A stretch of DNA of 8,941 nucleotides, from contig JAFGQA010000183.1 of assembly GCA_016935885.1 (NCBI GenBank), positions 1 through 8,941 of the forward strand. The letters run 5' to 3'. Positions 5,739 through 8,941 of the stretch are shown one piece after another (the first letter of the stretch is position 1; each line of letters starts with the position of its first letter). A program made the translations under genes and the position numbers. Origin of the DNA: Phycisphaerae bacterium. GTDB lineage: Bacteria; Planctomycetota; Phycisphaerae; UBA1845; UTPLA1. The notes below the pieces were generated by a model. The model saw nothing but the letters and a program-made list of their open reading frames with translations, was not told the origin of the DNA and did no database searches.

Positions 5739-6680
5739 TCAGCCGTCGGCGACACGCTTCTCAAGGAACAGCGAGCCGAACGTGTAGGAGGTGGTTCCGT
5801 CCAGGACACGCCCGGGGCGGATCGAGCCGGTCATCAGCGCGTGTAGGCGCGCCGTGAATCTTGCGAAGCGTCCGAAGCCAAAACACTGCGGCGGCTCAAG
5901 ATATCGCTTTCCTGTGTCTTGAAACACCTCATTGCCTCGGACGCCAAGCCCCGACGGCCCAATAAGTTGACGTCGCACGTCCTCGGGCGTGTCCAGTTGC
6001 CCGAACGACTGCGGGTTGGCATAATCGAAGGTGTACGACGCCGTGCCACCGGGCTTCAGCATACGGGCCACTTGCCGGTTGCATCGGATCCGTCCGGAAA
6101 CGGGTAGGTGCTCGAACACGCACACGCTGAAAACGTGGTCGAAGTGCCCGTCCGGAAAGGCCAGACCCACCGGGAAGGATGAAGGATGAACGCTGAAGGA
6201 TGAAGGCGTGTCCACCGTGTCCACCATGTCCATCTGCCGGGCCTTGAGCCGCCAGCCCATGATCGACGCCGTCCGCTCGGCTTGATCGCACAGCTCCGGC
6301 TGCAGGTCGATGGCATACACCTCGTGCCCCCGGCTGGCGAGGTAGCAGGAGAACAACGAGCCTGCCCCGCCCATGTCGAGCACGCGGCCGCCGGGCCTCA
6401 ACGGCGTGTTTACGACCAGCCAGGCTATTTCCCACAGGAGAAACCACGGGACATGCAACTCGTCCGGATTGCCCGGCCAAGGCTCGTAATCCTCGCCTCT
6501 GTTGATGTGCTCCCAGGCACTCGGCCAGGAGGGGGCCGGCCTTCCGTACCAGGAGGAGTAGCGAGCCTTCCGCGTCTGCATCCGGCGCATCAGGCCGAAC
6601 AGCTCGGCGAGCACGGCCCGGCACTCCGCGAGCTCGAGGTCAGACCGATCCATCGTTTTGTTGATGCAATCCCGATCCAT
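5739..6680 (-). CDS. Class I SAM-dependent methyltransferase
   Basis: Predicted 313-aa cytosolic methyltransferase, target unknown. The SAM-binding motif I is VLDMGGAGS (100-108), followed by the acidic end of strand 2, YAIDL (122-126). Motif IV/post-region is LAFPDGHFDHVFSVCVFEHL (173-192), and LKPGG (208-212) is the usual motif before strand 5. The N-terminal 95 residues contain many Trp/Pro residues (SWPSAWEHINRGEDYEPWPG). Residues 154-171, between motif II/III and LAFPDG, are an inserted low-complexity stretch encoded by two short tandem repeats, listed separately. The start follows a TATAAT by nine bases. A second ATG at 6653 (MDRSDLEL) would leave a normal untranslated leader and is equally plausible. 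No Shine-Dalgarno sequence is seen for either. Confidence 0.85.
   Translation of the reverse strand: MDRDCINKTMDRSDLELAECRAVLAELFGLMRRMQTRKARYSSWYGRPAPSWPSAWEHINRGEDYEPWPGNPDELHVPWFLLWEIAWLVVNTPLRPGGRVLDMGGAGSLFSCYLASRGHEVYAIDLQPELCDQAERTASIMGWRLKARQMDMVDTVDTPSSFSVHPSSFPVGLAFPDGHFDHVFSVCVFEHLPVSGRIRCNRQVARMLKPGGTASYTFDYANPQSFGQLDTPEDVRRQLIGPSGLGVRGNEVFQDTGKRYLEPPQCFGFGRFARFTARLHALMTGSIRPGRVLDGTTSYTFGSLFLEKRVADG
6168..6231 (-). repeat. In-frame microsatellite inside the methyltransferase
   Basis: On the plus strand, GAAGGATGAAGG occurs at 6174-6185 and again at 6195-6206. Directly after it, GTGTCCACC is repeated at 6208-6216 and 6217-6225, followed by ATGTCC. On the coding strand this gives VDTVDT then PSSFSVHPSSFPV. 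HPSSF-type peptides are a pattern I recall as a widespread repeat in spurious and real ORFs of related bacteria. The frame is kept and conserved motifs resume on both sides. Confidence 0.8.
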
Positions 6681-6689
6681 GGAGATGAC

Positions 6690-6695
6690 ATTATA
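6690..6695 (-). promoter_or_regulatory. Perfect -10 box TATAAT
   Basis: TATAAT on the minus strand ends nine bases before the ATG at 6680. No good -35 is found at 16-18 bp (best hexamers there are CTTCAT or TTCATT). If used, the transcript would start nearly at the first ATG, or would give a leader of roughly 30 nt for the ATG at 6653. Confidence 0.45.
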
Positions 6696-6711
6696 TGTGC
6701 GACACCGGGGG

Positions 6712-6745
6712 AATGAAGTGCCAAGTCAATGAAGCGCCAAGTCAA
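6712..6745. repeat. 16-bp tandem repeat next to the promoter
   Basis: AATGAAGTGCCAAGTC (6712-6727) is followed directly by AATGAAGCGCCAAGTC (6728-6743) and a further AA. It covers about positions -23 to -57 relative to a start just below the TATAAT, where an activator would bind. A regulatory role is inference. Confidence 0.6.
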
Positions 6746-6907
6746 CGGACTATCACGTCATTGCTGTTCCTAAACCAGCGCTTCTGCATTATCCTGTGTC
6801 CCCGCGTTTTGAACGGCGACGCTCGATGGCGCCTGACGGCGCAGCGCTATGAGGCTATCGATCGAGGCGTAAGGCCGCACGGGCGAGGCGTCAGACGGTT
6901 GAAGCCG

Positions 6908-6963
6908 ACGGATATCAATCCGTGGGCCGGTCAAACCGCGGTTCCGACATCGCTATCGATGTC
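6908..6963 (+). promoter_or_regulatory. Two hairpins in the permease leader region
   Basis: The first is ACGGAT (6908-6913), loop ATCA, ATCCGT. The second is GACATCG (6946-6952), loop CTAT, CGATGTC. A perfect palindrome AACCGCGGTT (6934-6943) lies between them. They would form if transcription of the permease starts upstream of 6900. No known riboswitch consensus was recognised. Confidence 0.4.
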
Positions 6964-7019
6964 CGGCGACCAAAGGATCGCCGTCACGCGAACTTCGTCG
7001 CGACGCCGTTCGTCGCGCC

Positions 7020-7052
7020 GCACGGGCTCCAGGCCCGTGCCTCGTTTTGTTG
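7020..7052 (+). terminator. Terminator-like hairpin just before the permease start
   Basis: A perfect 8-bp GC-rich stem (GCACGGGC 7020-7027, loop TCCAG, GCCCGTGC 7033-7040) is followed by CTCGTTTTGTTGG, a weak T-rich run. It ends 15 bp before the chosen ATG. It could be an attenuator, or one copy of a dispersed palindrome; the GCCCGTGC stem type is one I recall as common in planctomycetes, unverified. Confidence 0.45.
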
Positions 7053-7055
7053 GAC

Positions 7056-8941
7056 ATGGCTGGCAGGTCAGGCCGAGTGCTCGATCTTCAAATCCATCAG
7101 GAGCGCCCTCGCGAACTGCGTTGGTTCCACGCCAGCAGCATGCTGTTCGGCGACTGGGGCACGAGCCGACTGTACGTCTTGGGCCTGGCGCTCTTCTACA
7201 GCGCAGGGGCGTCGGTCTATCACGTCATTGCCATGTGCATGCTGATGTCCGCCGTCGCCTGGGCTTACACGATCGTCTGCCGGTCCTTCCAGGACGGCGG
7301 GGGCGTCTACTCGGCGGCCCGGTCGGTCAATAAGCGCGTTGCCGTCGTCGGGGCGATGTTGCTGTTCGCCAGCTACGTCATCACCGCCGCCATCTCCGCC
7401 GTGGCGGCCTTCCGTTATCTCGGCTTCGGCGTCGAAAACGCGCCCGCCATGGCGATCTTGTCCATCCTCCTGATCGGCGCCATTAATTTCGTCGGCCCCA
7501 AGAGCGCTGGTCGCTTCGCCACCCTCATCGCCGCCGCCACCCTCGTGATCACGCTTATCCTGGCCGGCTTCTGCGTCCCGCACGTGTCCGAGGGCCTGTC
7601 CAACATCAGCTTCACCACGCGAGGCGTCGGCAAGGAATGGATCAGCTTCGTCCACATCATACTCGCCCTGTCAGGCGTCGAGGCCGTCGCAAACATGACC
7701 GGCGTCATGGTCAAGCCTGTCGGGCGGACCAGCAAGCTGTCGATCTGGCCGGTCCTCGGCGAGGTGGTCGTCTTCAATCTGCTCTTTGCCGTCGCCATGC
7801 TGGCGATCTCTGGCGCGCCGCTGGCCGAGCCCCTGGCCGACAAGGCCTCCATGTCGGCGGCCCTCACCGCGGATGAGGCCGCCTACCGAGACACGATTCT
7901 CAACGTCATGGCCCGGGGCTTCGTGCACGATTGGTTTGCGACCGTGGCCTCCTTCGTCTTCGCCATGCTGCTGCTCTCCGCCGTCAACACGGCCGTGGCG
8001 GGGATGATCTCGGTGCAATACGTCATGGCCCAAGACAACGAGATGCCGCCGGCCTTCCTTCGCCTGAACGCCTTCGGCGTGCCATGGATCGGGCTCGTCG
8101 TGGCGTGTGGGACTTGCTGCGGCACGCTGCTGTTCTTCGGCGAGGTGGACAAGCTGGGCCACCTCTATGCCATTGGCGTGGTCGGCGCCATCGCCGTCAA
8201 CCTGACCTCGACGTTCTTCAATAACGAGGCCCAGATCGGGCGGATCGAGCGCGCCGGGCTCCTCCTGATCGCGGCGTTTCTCCTGGTAGTTGAAGGGACC
8301 ATCATCGCCACGCAGTACGCGGCCGACCTGTTCGTCGTCATCGTCCTGGTCGGCGGCTATGCCATGCGAGCAGGGATGAGGAAGGCGCCCGAGTTGGAGA
8401 AACACCTGCCCAAGATGGCCGAAACCGTTGGCAAGCTATTCCAACCGCCGCCCGTGCCGGAGACCGGCGAGCTGTTCTCGAGGGCAGGCATCCCACCTTT
8501 CGATCCCGGTTTGAGCAAGATCCTCGTCGCCACGCGGGGCAACCCCAAGCTGCTTGGATTCGCTGCCGAGGAGGCCGTCGCCCGCAAGGCGAATCTGATC
8601 GTCCTGTTCGTCCGCGACCTGCGTCTGCGTTACGGCCCGCCGGGCTCCGGGAAATATCGCCCGGAGGACGACCCCGAGGCCATTCCAGTCTTCTCCCGTG
8701 CCAACAAGCTCGCCCGCGAGAAGAAGATTCCCTTTATGCCCATCTACTGCGTCGCCCGTTCCGCATCCGAGATGATCCTCGACTTCGCCGGCACCTACGC
8801 CGTGGACTACGTCATCATGGGCGTCACCCGACGCGGCGCGCTCTACCGCGCCCTTAACCCGGATTATTCATACTTCCTGAGTCGAGCCACGCGGGGCGGT
8901 CCTCCGGAGGGTAGTGGCCCATTGCTGTTGGCCGAGCGCAC
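7056..8941 (+). CDS. APC-family amino-acid permease with USP domain (partial)
   Basis: The frame stays open from the ATG at 7056 to the window edge, giving 628 codons without a stop. About 12 membrane helices can be counted between residues 29 and 440. APC-type signatures include DGGGVYSAAR in the early loop and SGVEAVANMTG near helix 6. It probably imports or exchanges amino acids across the inner membrane. A linker (about 440-486) leads to a universal-stress-protein domain starting SKILVATRGN (487), with VDYVIMGVTRRGALYRAL near 583-600. The USP may sense nucleotide or regulate transport. From residue 601 (NPDYSYFLSRATRGG) the sequence no longer resembles the expected last strand and helix of USP, suggesting an insertion or rearrangement near 8856. 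The start gives a family-like beginning (RELRWFHASSMLFGDWGTSRLYVLG from residue 19) but has no clear Shine-Dalgarno sequence. Confidence 0.9.
   Translation, partial: MAGRSGRVLDLQIHQERPRELRWFHASSMLFGDWGTSRLYVLGLALFYSAGASVYHVIAMCMLMSAVAWAYTIVCRSFQDGGGVYSAARSVNKRVAVVGAMLLFASYVITAAISAVAAFRYLGFGVENAPAMAILSILLIGAINFVGPKSAGRFATLIAAATLVITLILAGFCVPHVSEGLSNISFTTRGVGKEWISFVHIILALSGVEAVANMTGVMVKPVGRTSKLSIWPVLGEVVVFNLLFAVAMLAISGAPLAEPLADKASMSAALTADEAAYRDTILNVMARGFVHDWFATVASFVFAMLLLSAVNTAVAGMISVQYVMAQDNEMPPAFLRLNAFGVPWIGLVVACGTCCGTLLFFGEVDKLGHLYAIGVVGAIAVNLTSTFFNNEAQIGRIERAGLLLIAAFLLVVEGTIIATQYAADLFVVIVLVGGYAMRAGMRKAPELEKHLPKMAETVGKLFQPPPVPETGELFSRAGIPPFDPGLSKILVATRGNPKLLGFAAEEAVARKANLIVLFVRDLRLRYGPPGSGKYRPEDDPEAIPVFSRANKLAREKKIPFMPIYCVARSASEMILDFAGTYAVDYVIMGVTRRGALYRALNPDYSYFLSRATRGGPPEGSGPLLLAER
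8856..8941. other. Foreign-looking tail at the 3' end of the permease
   Basis: The coding frame continues but the homology to USP ends at 8855. The stretch begins AACCCGGATTATTCAT, AT-richer than its surroundings, and contains a perfect palindrome CCTCCGGAGG (8901-8910). It may be the edge of a repeat or mobile element that has truncated the gene; the window ends before this can be resolved. Confidence 0.4.

Noticed and set aside
6748..6905. Small gene or tRNA in the divergent spacer
   Set aside because: No cloverleaf pattern and no reading frame with a start signal or recognisable protein was seen.
7068..8405. Two minus-strand open frames opposite the permease
   Set aside because: Asp/Gly/His/Arg-rich shadow products; the plus strand has convincing membrane helices and a USP domain in a single frame.

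Overview
The window looks like a piece of a high-GC chromosome from a planctomycete or close PVC relative, possibly Phycisphaerae-like. This is inference from gene content and style: CPxC zinc-ribbon proteins fused to other modules, an amino-acid permease carrying a universal-stress-protein tail, a small orphan lipoprotein, weak Shine-Dalgarno signals, and long gene-poor spacers packed with palindromic repeats. About three quarters of the window is coding. No rRNA, tRNA, CRISPR array, transposase or phage gene was recognised.

Layout. Six genes lie on the minus strand. Listed from low to high coordinates, they are: a helical-repeat protein with two zinc ribbons (89-1189); a three-zinc-ribbon protein with a two-helix DUF4190-like membrane tail (1745-2518); a 101-aa lipoprotein (2711-3016); a medium-chain zinc-dependent dehydrogenase (3237-4490); a 150-aa membrane-anchored protein resembling a degenerate peptidoglycan-recognition/amidase-2 domain (4880-5332); and a class I SAM methyltransferase (5739-6680). 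A divergent plus-strand gene (7056 to the window end) encodes a 12-helix APC-type amino-acid permease fused to a universal-stress domain. Its last residues do not look like the normal end of that domain.

How the genes work together. Spacing between the minus-strand genes is 190-555 bp and each spacer holds its own repeats, so this is not an obvious operon and no shared pathway can be argued. The one functional pairing is the two zinc-ribbon genes, which use the same CxxC-x16-CxxC module four times between them. The methyltransferase and permease are divergent and share a 375-bp intergenic region. That region has a perfect TATAAT for the methyltransferase, a 16-bp tandem repeat beside it, and three hairpins in front of the permease.

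The spacers are the most unusual part. Two arrays about 4 kb apart (1402-1560 and 5504-5676) share a 16-bp unit of the type GGATTCTCGCACCAGC. They also share a hairpin design of 7-10 bp perfect stem with a 4-nt loop. Three stems differ in sequence, yet every change is matched on the opposite arm. The first array is bracketed by an imperfect 19-bp inverted repeat, and a third copy of that 19-mer lies upstream of the dehydrogenase. Another repeat type has entered the methyltransferase gene in frame. This points to a family of short palindromic elements active in this genome. The family is the best candidate here for something undescribed, though no function can be read from one window.
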